Of a DNA stretch of 16,737 nt, positions 1 through 7,107 are shown piece by piece. The notes beneath the pieces are model-generated. The model was not told where the DNA came from. It did not search any database and saw only the letters and a program-made list of their open reading frames with translations. The DNA lies in assembly GCA_015057205.1 (NCBI GenBank), contig SVEW01000047.1:1-16737 (forward strand). Direction: 5' to 3'. Position numbers and translations under genes: made by a program. This stretch comes from Lachnospiraceae bacterium. Its GTDB lineage: Bacteria > Bacillota > Clostridia > Lachnospirales > Lachnospiraceae. Each line of letters begins with the position of its first letter. The first letter of the stretch is position 1.

Positions 1-125
1 ATCAACATATTATGTTCTTCCGGTCCGTTATTTGCGTAGGCATACCGGTCAAAACCGATTATCTCAAACCCGTGCTTTTTGTAAAAGCTAATGGCTTTGG
101 CAAATAGTACATTACTATTTCTTTC
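1..125 (-). pseudogene. GNAT acetyltransferase, C-terminal remnant (headless)
   Basis: The minus-strand frame that opens right after a TGA at 126-128 reads AKAISFYKKHGFEIIGFDR and then YAYANNGPEEHNML before leaving the window. The A-x2-FYKKxGFE pattern is the C-terminal signature of GCN5-related N-acetyltransferases (the asparagine/alanine loop followed by the last helix and strand). No ATG, GTG or TTG precedes it in frame, and the acetyl-CoA loop (Q/RxxGxG/A) that should lie upstream is absent. The frame instead runs into the last codons of the permease gene, whose stop (115-117) lies inside the remnant. I infer a gene decapitated when the neighbouring cassette was inserted or when DNA between them was deleted. 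The family call is fairly sure. Pseudogene status is an inference, because the distal end is outside the window. Confidence 0.6.
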
Positions 126-2445
126 TCATTGGATACGGCGTATAATGTTTCAAACAGAGAATTACTTTGCATCCATACGTAACTACGGCTACCGACGCGA
201 TTGCTATAACAATTTGAATATTTGTCAATTTTCCGCCTGGGAAAGCCTGATATCCCACAAAGATAGCTACCCCTGCAGCAACCCACATGCTCACAAGATA
301 TCTAATAAAGAGCTTCTTTTGCAATTTTACATAAGATAATCCCATGCTTCGAAGGATTGAATATTCCAAATCATAAATCTCTCGTTCAGCCAGATTCTTA
401 AATACTATTAATATTCCAATCGCCAGCAATGCGAAAAACAAAATCGTATCTGCGATTTGTACACTGTAATTTTCCAATGCTTTTCTATTTTCAATGTTTT
501 GCAAATCGGAATCTAGTAATCCTCCTTGTACAGATGCATGCAATAGCGCCATTTCTTTTTCAATCACTTTTTTTTCGATTAAAGAGCAATTTTCTTTCAT
601 ACGTACAAAAATTTCCTTAACCCCGAGAACAATTTGACTCTTTCTCGCCGTTTCTTCATTTATTATTATACAAATGCCAGATTCGCCCCTCCTTGGTTCA
701 GAAATTATTCTTCTGATTATAAAACTGTCCTTTATAAAACGTATTATACCATTTTTGCTTTTCTCTACGCGTCCAAGGTAAATGCTTTGCCCTTCATGTA
801 ATACCGCATCCGGCTCTTCTGTATCGTACCCGGGCAATACTAATGTACATGATTTTTCTCCTTCCATTTCTCCGCCCTGCTCGATTTCTATTTTTACATC
901 ATTTGTTGGATACGGCATATATTCCAATGCCTCAGTTGGAAGCATTTCTTTATTGTCTTTATTTCCCGCTAACGGTTCCACCATGTGTTTTGCCAAACGT
1001 GAAATCAAATAGGAATCCTGGCAATTCGGGTCAAGCAAAATAGTACTACAATTTGTACCCGCTTCCATCGTCACCTGGCATCCCCTGATAGCTTTCATTA
1101 AAGCCATGCTTTCGTCCAAAGAAAAATACCCGCCTGAACTCTCATCCATATAATAATCGCCGAAAATACTCATAGTCTCATTCGCTCGACTAATCAAATC
1201 GCAACAACGTTCTTCCGAATTCATTCGAAACATCGTGTGAAAATTTAAGGTCGCCATAACAAAAAACATGCACACAGCCTGTACAAAAATCATTCCAACA
1301 TCAATTCTTGGAAATAATCTAACTTTTTTATTTTGTATAAAACGTGCAAATAATTTCTTTTTTTCAATAATCAGTATACTACATCCCACTATTGTTAGAA
1401 TAACGGCCTCTTCCAAGGCAGCGTACTTTATTACTTTTGAAAGAGTGCTTTTCAAGCATAAAGCAATCACTCCTCCACTCATAAGCATAGCTGAATTCAA
1501 CACACCAATACTTGTAGCTATCGTTGTCATTATCTGTCTCTTAGTGAATCCTAACCTAAAAAAAACAGAAAATACTTTTCTATTCTTTTTTAGAAAAAAG
1601 CTAATTATCACAACTTCTTCAAAAAGTAACACAAAATTAATAATACACCCATAAGCAACCTTCAATCTATTTATATCCTCATTGTCGCGGTATGCTTTTA
1701 CATCAAGCAGCGCATTTGCGCTTATATTATCGTAATCCTTCTTTATCTCCTGAAGTGCATCATCCAACGCGAAAATGTCATCTTGCATTTTCTTATAATT
1801 CAATTTTCTTTGACAAACCACTAAAGAATGGTTGCCTCCCCGCATACCTTTTCCCCCAATTATAGATGGAAATACTTTTGTATCTATTGTTAGTGAATCG
1901 CTCACAGACAAATTCGACGAATAATTATTTAGAACTCCCGTCACCAAAAGTTGCTCTTGTCTTCCCTCTCTAATTACAGAAATCGTACATGGTACATCCA
2001 TTTCACTTTTTCCATATATCGAAAGAACATACTCCTCAACTGCAACCTCTCTTTTTTCCCTTGGCCAACATCCTCTTAGCAAATGAAACCCTAGCTTTTT
2101 TCCAAGAGACCCCTTCATCCTCCCAACGGTAATTTCTTTCCCTCGACATATAACGTTTCCAGCTATATCAAATCCATCGTATCTATACTCCGGATATTTT
2201 TCTTTAATTTCTCCTATTTCTTTCGTTGTGACATCCGATGCCACAATTAGAAATGTACCATATGTGTCCTCTGCAATTTTCTGCCTTGCCCGAAGAATAT
2301 CCTCGCTAAAAGAAACATATGTCAACAAAAAAGTAAATCCAACCAGCATTGTCATTGCAGCTACAATCGTTGTAATTCTATTATTTTTGGCAAGCAAAAG
2401 CATAATCTTCCCATAATTAGCTTTATGCCTCATATAACTCACCAT
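115..2445 (-). CDS. FtsX/MacB-like ABC transporter permease (776 aa)
   Basis: Large membrane subunit of a type VII (mechanotransmission) ABC system, partner of the ATPase encoded just upstream. Hydrophobic segments are at about residues 25-45, 264-286, 305-333, 342-361, 382-402, 660-684, 714-735 and 741-763. This gives a duplicated FtsX layout with two big extracytoplasmic domains (about 46-263 and 403-659). Coupling-helix-like stretches FFRLGFTKRQI (near 295) and SILRSMGLSYVKLQ (near 696) precede the TM pairs, as in FtsX domains. Proteins of this kind extrude or sense peptides, or drive envelope proteins; in Firmicutes they often sit in bacteriocin and immunity clusters. The start overlaps the ATPase gene by 23 nt, so the two are translationally coupled. 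An ATG at 2433 (MRHKANYG) has a better-placed GGTGA and is a credible alternative start. The substrate cannot be read from the sequence. Confidence 0.85.
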   Translation of the reverse strand: MVSYMRHKANYGKIMLLLAKNNRITTIVAAMTMLVGFTFLLTYVSFSEDILRARQKIAEDTYGTFLIVASDVTTKEIGEIKEKYPEYRYDGFDIAGNVICRGKEITVGRMKGSLGKKLGFHLLRGCWPREKREVAVEEYVLSIYGKSEMDVPCTISVIREGRQEQLLVTGVLNNYSSNLSVSDSLTIDTKVFPSIIGGKGMRGGNHSLVVCQRKLNYKKMQDDIFALDDALQEIKKDYDNISANALLDVKAYRDNEDINRLKVAYGCIINFVLLFEEVVIISFFLKKNRKVFSVFFRLGFTKRQIMTTIATSIGVLNSAMLMSGGVIALCLKSTLSKVIKYAALEEAVILTIVGCSILIIEKKKLFARFIQNKKVRLFPRIDVGMIFVQAVCMFFVMATLNFHTMFRMNSEERCCDLISRANETMSIFGDYYMDESSGGYFSLDESMALMKAIRGCQVTMEAGTNCSTILLDPNCQDSYLISRLAKHMVEPLAGNKDNKEMLPTEALEYMPYPTNDVKIEIEQGGEMEGEKSCTLVLPGYDTEEPDAVLHEGQSIYLGRVEKSKNGIIRFIKDSFIIRRIISEPRRGESGICIIINEETARKSQIVLGVKEIFVRMKENCSLIEKKVIEKEMALLHASVQGGLLDSDLQNIENRKALENYSVQIADTILFFALLAIGILIVFKNLAEREIYDLEYSILRSMGLSYVKLQKKLFIRYLVSMWVAAGVAIFVGYQAFPGGKLTNIQIVIAIASVAVVTYGCKVILCLKHYTPYPMRKK

Positions 2446-3097
2446 CCTTAATGCGAATTCGTTGATCCACGGATTGAATCAATTGCTCATCATGCGTTAC
2501 AATAATAAACGTGGTACTATACTCTTCTTTTAGGTTTTGAAACAAGGACGTAATGATACCTGTATTTTCAGAATCCAAATTTCCCGTTGGCTCGTCCGCA
2601 AACACTATTTTAGGTTTTAAAATCATGGCCCTTGCTATTGCCACACGTTGCTGCTCGCCCCCAGACAATTGAACCAGTGATTTCTTCAATAATTGTTTAA
2701 TTCCTAGCCTCTCTACCAAATAATCATAATGCGCTTTATCGATTCTTTTTCCATTAATATACGATGGACATTTTATATTTTCTTCTACCGTAACGCGCTC
2801 TATCAAATTGTATGCTTGAAACACAAATCCAAAATGTTCCCCTCTAAATCGTGCCAATTCCGATTCTCTTTTTTTATCATATGTCTGCCCCGCAAACCTT
2901 ATTTTTCCACTCGTGGGTCCATCCAAAGCCGCAAGTAGATTTAAAAACGTCGTTTTCCCACTACCACTTTTGCCATAAATTAAATTTATTGTATTCTCAT
3001 AAAATTCATGTGTTATTCCCTTTAATACTTCAATTTTTTGACTACCAACGAGGAACTCTTTTTTGAGTTCCTCGCAGGCTAATATTGGTTCTGACAT
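2423..3097 (-). CDS. ABC transporter ATP-binding protein, LolD/MacB type (224 aa)
   Basis: Cytoplasmic ATPase that should energise the adjacent FtsX-like permease. All nucleotide-binding elements are intact: Walker A GKSGSGKT (42-49), Q-loop glutamine 94, signature LSGGEQQ (144-150), Walker B IVFADE (164-169) with catalytic glutamate 169, D-loop NLD, and H-loop histidine 202 in VTHDEQL. Its length, and the FADEPTGNLDS motif, are typical of the LolD/MacB/BceA-like group that pairs with FtsX-domain permeases. A strong AGGAGG lies 5-6 nt before the ATG, and the stop of the preceding small ORF overlaps that ribosome binding site, so the genes are tightly packed. Peptide export, antimicrobial-peptide resistance or bacteriocin secretion are all compatible with the sequence. 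Confidence 0.93.
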   Translation of the reverse strand: MSEPILACEELKKEFLVGSQKIEVLKGITHEFYENTINLIYGKSGSGKTTFLNLLAALDGPTSGKIRFAGQTYDKKRESELARFRGEHFGFVFQAYNLIERVTVEENIKCPSYINGKRIDKAHYDYLVERLGIKQLLKKSLVQLSGGEQQRVAIARAMILKPKIVFADEPTGNLDSENTGIITSLFQNLKEEYSTTFIIVTHDEQLIQSVDQRIRIKDGELYEA

Positions 3098-3109
3098 TAC
3101 TCCTCCTAG

Positions 3110-3385
3110 TTACTGTAACAATGTTCCCTCTCCAGCAATAAGCGTACAACTTGGTGCCATATCATCCTTAGTATTAACATTTATTGTATAATCATTATCG
3201 TTCACTTTTCCGTACCGAGTAATTTTGGTACTACCATCGGCACGATGATAACTTCCAGTATAATTCGCCGCAAAAATACCATTTCCATCTAGGTCGATTC
3301 TGTATCTGTATTTTTTATCATACACATTTCCATATTTGTACTGATATGTATTGTTTATCGTAATCATAAAGAAGCTGCTGTGCAC
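3110..3385 (-). CDS. Small tyrosine- and aspartate-rich protein of unknown function in the ABC cassette
   Basis: A polypeptide of at most 91 residues between the CPBP protein and the ATPase. It is rich in Tyr, Asp, Asn and Gly (YKYGNVYDKKYRYR, IDLDGNGIF, SYHRADGSTK), with the look of a secreted beta-rich domain, and it has one cysteine. The longest start is GTG at 3385; an ATG at 3367 is alternative. Neither has a good ribosome binding site, and no hydrophobic signal or leader precedes the polar part. Its stop codon overlaps the ribosome binding site of the ATPase. The setting, a small polypeptide next to a CPBP protein and an MacB-type ABC pair, is that of an exported peptide or bacteriocin, but I recognise no bacteriocin family. 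It may be the surviving 3' part of a longer, frameshifted gene (see findings). Being a real gene at all is only moderately supported. Confidence 0.45.
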   Translation of the reverse strand: MHSSFFMITINNTYQYKYGNVYDKKYRYRIDLDGNGIFAANYTGSYHRADGSTKITRYGKVNDNDYTINVNTKDDMAPSCTLIAGEGTLLQ

Positions 3386-3402
3386 AACGTTTTACATCTT
3401 TT

Positions 3403-4359
3403 TCAAGAATTTTCTTCAAAGGCCTTCATCCTTTCAATCTGTATTGATTCCGTATACTTTTCCACGCGAAACTCCTTCGTTAGTAAAAGGCAAAAACAAA
3501 GGACACCAAATACAATCCAACCAATATGCGATGTTGTCGATGCGCTGCATTTTAATCCATCTCCACACTGACAGTAATTATATAATCCATGTACCATTGC
3601 ACACAACCATACGTTTTGTACTTTCATATAAAGCCATCCCAGCATAATTCCAAGCGCTATAACAACCGCCATTCGGATACTTTCCGCTTTAACAATTGAC
3701 ATACCACATTTATCAAAATGAAACACCGGAATCCATAAACATGCATGCCACAATTCCCACACAACGCCTAACAATAGCACGCCTCTTCGTTTACCAAACT
3801 TCTTCTGAAAAGCTGGCTGTAACGTTCCACGCCATGCATATTCCTCGCCTAAGTACGGCATAATATAGAAACATAACGACGGTATTATCATCATTAGACT
3901 GCTATAGTATTCCATCGATTCGTTTCTTTCCATAACCACGAGCGTGATGATTAAGAACAACATACTTCCACCTAAAAGCAAGAATAATTTTTTCCCACCT
4001 CCAAGTGGATAAAGTTTTCCTTTCTCATATAAACTACAATACAATAATAGCACCAAGCTTAAAACTGTAAACAAATTTCCCACAACCTGTTCCATCACTT
4101 CAGCCTTAAACCCATTCCAATGCATTCCTATGCACAGCAGCATAAGAAGTCCCGACAGAAAAAAGCAAATATGAAAAGCGTTAACTTTCTTTTTGTCCAC
4201 TACCAATTCTCCGATTATAACTCCAAGACTTGGAAAAACCGCCATGCAACTCAAAAAAGCAGTTGCAATATTATCGTTACGTATACCAAGCGATGAAAGC
4301 CACGGAACACCGTAAGCAATCACAATAAAAATAACCGTTTTTAAATGTCTCTTTTTCAT
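3403..4359 (-). CDS. CPBP family intramembrane metalloprotease-like protein (318 aa)
   Basis: Polytopic membrane protein of the CAAX protease / bacteriocin-processing (Abi, CPBP) family. The three motifs that line the active site are visible: E172-E173-x3-R177 (GEEYAWRG), W201-x3-H205 (WELWHACLW) and H257-x3-N261 (HGLYNY). About eight hydrophobic segments span residues 8-295, and a charged tail follows. Family members remove prenyl-protein tails in eukaryotes; in Firmicutes they are often bacteriocin immunity proteins or take part in peptide maturation. Here it is the first gene of the cassette leading into the small ORF, ATPase and permease, which fits a self-immunity or maturation role (inference). 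AGGAGAGG lies about 8 nt before the ATG. All catalytic residues are kept, so activity is plausible. Confidence 0.88.
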   Translation of the reverse strand: MKKRHLKTVIFIVIAYGVPWLSSLGIRNDNIATAFLSCMAVFPSLGVIIGELVVDKKKVNAFHICFFLSGLLMLLCIGMHWNGFKAEVMEQVVGNLFTVLSLVLLLYCSLYEKGKLYPLGGGKKLFLLLGGSMLFLIITLVVMERNESMEYYSSLMMIIPSLCFYIMPYLGEEYAWRGTLQPAFQKKFGKRRGVLLLGVVWELWHACLWIPVFHFDKCGMSIVKAESIRMAVVIALGIMLGWLYMKVQNVWLCAMVHGLYNYCQCGDGLKCSASTTSHIGWIVFGVLCFCLLLTKEFRVEKYTESIQIERMKAFEENS

Positions 4360-4421
4360 ATTCCAAACCTCTCCTATTATTTCGAATTCTATAGTAATAC
4401 AGCATTTTTACACCATCTAAT

Positions 4422-4450
4422 GTACCCTGCCATAAAAAATGGCAGGGTAC
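4422..4450. repeat. Perfect 12-bp inverted repeat, 5-nt loop
   Basis: GTACCCTGCCAT, five A, then ATGGCAGGGTAC form a perfect hairpin between the toxin gene and the CPBP gene. It has no following T-run on either strand, so it is not a canonical intrinsic terminator. It could still stop or stabilise the toxin-antitoxin transcript, or be the footprint of a mobile element. Confidence 0.7.
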
Positions 4451-4567
4451 TAGTCATCTCAGCTTAAACGCACTGAATTTCATTTTTTGAGCGTCTATCC
4501 TTGCAACAACGCTTTGTGTGTTTCAATCCTGTCGTTGGATTTTCCGCTGTATTTTGAATCGAGACTA

Positions 4568-4918
4568 TTATTCTCCCCAATAATCTATGCTATCTTGAGT
4601 TCGTAAATTTACTCCAAACATTCTCCACATGAAATCTTCTCGTTCGTTGTAAATATCTGTAACAAAGATGGTATCATTATCTATTCGATAAAATGCATAG
4701 TTCTGATTTATATGGAGAAATCTATAAGGTGTTGGAATACCGAGCAAAGATTCAACTGAAGAACCCTTTTGGGGATTATCCTGTAACCCCTTAATTTCTC
4801 TCGTGATTTTTGTTATAATATTGGTTGCTACATCTCTTCCATACAATTCCGTAATATGAGATTTAATATCACGCAGCTTATCACGAGCATCTGGAGAATA
4901 CTTTAGTTTATATTTCAA
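4568..4918 (-). CDS. RelE/ParE superfamily toxin
   Basis: A 116-residue protein with the RelE/ParE fold pattern: YSPDARDKLRDIKSHI at the N-terminus, a middle segment IKGLQDNPQKGSSVESL, then the beta-strands YRFLHINQNYAFYRID and TIFVTDIYNEREDFM. Family members either cleave mRNA on the ribosome (RelE, YoeB) or poison gyrase (ParE). The target cannot be decided here, although the YRFL...YAFYR...I..IYN.REDFM arrangement is common among type II toxins paired with YefM/Phd antitoxins. Its ATG overlaps the antitoxin stop in an ATGA junction, the standard coupling that keeps antitoxin in excess. The protein runs about 15 residues past the usual end (FGVNLRTQDSIDYWGE). Confidence 0.85.
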   Translation of the reverse strand: MKYKLKYSPDARDKLRDIKSHITELYGRDVATNIITKITREIKGLQDNPQKGSSVESLLGIPTPYRFLHINQNYAFYRIDNDTIFVTDIYNEREDFMWRMFGVNLRTQDSIDYWGE

Positions 4919-5178
4919 GCTTCACTTACCCCCAGCTCTCTTTCCAGGTCATCAGCATCAATCCAACCCTCTTTTTCTGCTCTTTCCTCTGCCTTTCGCA
5001 ATTTAGAAAACAGTGTGTATGCAGCTCTGTATCTATCTAGTTCATCAATCTCTGCCATAGTTAAGATTCCATACACTCCATGACCATTTCTAGTAAGATA
5101 CACTCTGCTGGCAACATCTACTTCCTTTAAAACATCTGTATAATTTCTCAAATCTGATATTGGTTTAATATTTGGCAT
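4915..5178 (-). CDS. YefM/Phd-type antitoxin
   Basis: An 87-residue protein starting MPNIKPISDLRNYTDVL, the classic N-terminal strand and helix of Phd/YefM DNA-binding antitoxins. The dimer core follows (VYLTRNGHGVYGILTM), then a charged C-terminal helix (LRKAEERAEKEGW) that would wrap the toxin. The start was chosen at 5178, 8 nt after GAAGGAG. GTG at 5187 overlaps that ribosome binding site and ATG at 5184 is too close to it. The protein should neutralise the toxin and repress their joint promoter at 5200-5228. Confidence 0.88.
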   Translation of the reverse strand: MPNIKPISDLRNYTDVLKEVDVASRVYLTRNGHGVYGILTMAEIDELDRYRAAYTLFSKLRKAEERAEKEGWIDADDLERELGVSEA

Positions 5179-5199
5179 AATCATCACTCCTTCAAATAT

Positions 5200-5228
5200 A
5201 TTATACCCATATTACATCCATTTTGCAA
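5200..5228 (-). promoter_or_regulatory. Promoter of the antitoxin-toxin operon
   Basis: On the minus strand, TTGCAA (5228-5223), a 17-nt spacer and a perfect TATAAT (5205-5200) end about 21 nt before the antitoxin ATG. This is a near-consensus vegetative sigma-factor promoter, probably autorepressed by the antitoxin. Confidence 0.75.
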
Positions 5229-5268
5229 CAAATTTGCGTGCGAATTTATCAGCACCTCATTTGACTCA

Positions 5269-5297
5269 TTTTTCAAGAGACTTTTTTCATGAGAACT
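5269..5297. repeat. Two adjacent imperfect direct repeats
   Basis: TTTTTCAAGAGACT (5269-5282) is followed at once by TTTTTCATGAGAACT (5283-5297), two near copies in tandem. They lie in the intergenic gap between the exporter 3' end and the antitoxin promoter. They may be protein-binding sites or replication slippage; nothing else supports a function. Confidence 0.4.
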
Positions 5298-5351
5298 CAC
5301 TTCTTAGTTGTTATAATGATACCACCATATGAAAGAAAGGGGGGGTAATTC

Positions 5352-5393
5352 ATGCCGGCTACCACGCGCATTCTCAGCCATAAAAAGCACCAG
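5352..5393 (+). pseudogene. Possible 5' stub of a lost plus-strand gene
   Basis: On the plus strand a TATAAT (5312-5317) and a purine-rich GAAAGAAAGGGGGGG precede an ATG that opens MPATTRILSHKKHQ. After roughly codon 14 the reading simply runs antisense through the exporter gene and loses any coding look. Such a good translation start facing into another gene suggests the beginning of a gene whose body was lost. The first residues recall the N-termini of relaxase/mobilisation proteins in Clostridia, but this is only a resemblance. The exporter's stop (5374-5376) lies inside the stub. Confidence 0.25.
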
Positions 5394-7107
5394 TGTCAGG
5401 TACACTCTGCATGTGCACCATTTCTGCGAACTTGCCGCCCCTTTGAAGAAGCTCCTTCGGCGTTCCTTCTTCCGCAACTACACCATCCGAAAGCACAACC
5501 ACCTTGTCGGCGCCGGCAACGGTGCGCATACGATGAGCAATTACCAACACGGTTTTATTTTTAATCAAGGTTGATAACGCCTTTTGTACCATGGTTTCAT
5601 TCTCAACATCAAGAGAGGCCGTTGCCTCATCCAACAAAATAATGGGTGCATCCTTTAAAAATGCCCGGGCAATGGAAATTCTCTGGCGCTCACCGCCGGA
5701 TAATTCACTACCGTTTTCACCGATGTTGGTATGATATCCCTCCGGTAACTCTTTTACAAACTCATCACAATGAGCAAGTTTTGCCGCTTCCAACACTTCT
5801 GCGTCGGTGGCGCCCTTTCTTCCTACACGAATATTCTCCATTACCGTATTATTAAATAAGGTTACGTCCTGAAATACAATGGAAAAAGCAGATAGTAACG
5901 TTTCCGGATCAACACTTTTCACATCGGTACCGCCAATGGTGATTCTTCCCTTATCCGCATCCCAGAAACGTGCCGCCAGACGGGAAACCGTGGTTTTTCC
6001 GCCGCCGGATGGCCCCACCAGTGCCGTAACCTGCCCTTGTTTTGCCACAAAAGACACATCCGACAGCACTGTCTTTCCATCTTCGTAGGAAAAACCTATA
6101 TTTTCAAAGACAATGTCATAGCCTTTCGGAGCAAAGACTTCTGTTCCGCTCTGTTCCTCACACGCACTGATACTGCTCATACGATCCACATTCACCTGCA
6201 ATGCATGAATGGCTGCAAGATTCACCAATGTTGCTGCCATGGGTTCATAGAGTCTGGATGCCACCAGTAAAAAGCAGAAAAACTGCATCAGCGTAAGCTT
6301 TCCATCTACCAATAAAACACTTCCCGTAAGCGCAACGGTGGCAATTCCGAATTTTAGCAGCATCTGTGCCGTAACAACAAACATGGCTGCACCCAGCTCG
6401 CTGAAAATCTGTCGTTTTTCCAAGATAGAAATCTTTGTAAATAATCCTTTCAGGTATGCTTTCTCCGCATTATTGCTCTTTAAATCTCTGGATGTTTCGA
6501 TAAACTCCTGAACACCTTCGTTTAAATCAATTTTTGCTGCCACCTGTTTTCTCGTAAATATATTCTGCACTTTCTTTGATGTCAAAACAATCAAAAGAGA
6601 AATGGGAAGGGGCCACACTGCAGCCACCGCCATCGTCGGGTGCATGAAAAACAGGGAAATTCCCACGATAATGGTAGAAATAATACTTCCATAATATTGC
6701 GGAATCTGATGAGACCCTGCATGCTCTAATGCTTCCGCATCGCCCATGATGGAGCCTGTCAAATCTGCCAAATCCCGTTTTGCAAAAAAGGACAGCGGCA
6801 GCTTTCGTAACTTCTCTGCAAGGTTGATTCTTCTAACCCCGGACTCAATATATGTAGTCAAAAACGTGGTGTTATACTGCCATACAGAGGTGACTGCAAT
6901 AAGCAGAATGCAAACACCAATACCCACAACATATAGTACTATATTTTCCTCCGTACTATGGGCAAAATAGTCTCCCGTAAAGGTATATAAAAGTCCCACC
7001 GGAAACATCAATGCAAAGTTGGCAGCTACAACAGCCAAAATAGCAAGCATCATATCCTTTGCGCCTTTATCTGATAAAGCAAATTTCTGTTTAAAATAGT
7101 TTTTCAT
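5374..7107 (-). CDS. ABC exporter half-transporter, second subunit (577 aa)
   Basis: A fused membrane-ATPase half-transporter. Six membrane helices fill residues 18-305, and an ATPase domain follows with Walker A GPSGGGKT (365-372), Q-loop Q413, signature LSGGERQ (469-475), Walker B IILLDE (489-494), D-loop SLD and H-loop H525. Its ATG overlaps the stop of the preceding exporter gene by 4 nt (ATGA), and GAAGGAG lies just before it. The two therefore almost surely form one heterodimer, of the kind seen in IrtAB/YbtPQ and in TetR-controlled multidrug exporters. Both nucleotide sites look complete in this subunit. The last ten residues (SVPDTGAFYG) are encoded where a plus-strand gene stub overlaps, so the original C-terminus may have been replaced by recombination. 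The substrate is unknown. Confidence 0.93.
   Translation of the reverse strand: MKNYFKQKFALSDKGAKDMMLAILAVVAANFALMFPVGLLYTFTGDYFAHSTEENIVLYVVGIGVCILLIAVTSVWQYNTTFLTTYIESGVRRINLAEKLRKLPLSFFAKRDLADLTGSIMGDAEALEHAGSHQIPQYYGSIISTIIVGISLFFMHPTMAVAAVWPLPISLLIVLTSKKVQNIFTRKQVAAKIDLNEGVQEFIETSRDLKSNNAEKAYLKGLFTKISILEKRQIFSELGAAMFVVTAQMLLKFGIATVALTGSVLLVDGKLTLMQFFCFLLVASRLYEPMAATLVNLAAIHALQVNVDRMSSISACEEQSGTEVFAPKGYDIVFENIGFSYEDGKTVLSDVSFVAKQGQVTALVGPSGGGKTTVSRLAARFWDADKGRITIGGTDVKSVDPETLLSAFSIVFQDVTLFNNTVMENIRVGRKGATDAEVLEAAKLAHCDEFVKELPEGYHTNIGENGSELSGGERQRISIARAFLKDAPIILLDEATASLDVENETMVQKALSTLIKNKTVLVIAHRMRTVAGADKVVVLSDGVVAEEGTPKELLQRGGKFAEMVHMQSVPDTGAFYG

Noticed and set aside
1268..1654. 128-codon plus-strand ORF inside the permease gene
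   Set aside because: It is antisense to membrane segments of the permease; its hydrophobic composition is a by-product of the opposite strand.
3110..3385. Small ORF as a lactococcin 972 family bacteriocin
   Set aside because: The context (large permease plus ATPase) is tempting, but the family's signal peptide and Trp/His-rich mature pattern are not seen.
4520..4529. GTTTCAATCC, identical to the end of many CRISPR repeats (GGATTGAAAC)
   Set aside because: It is a single occurrence with no second copy nearby and no array; a ten-base match is expected by chance.
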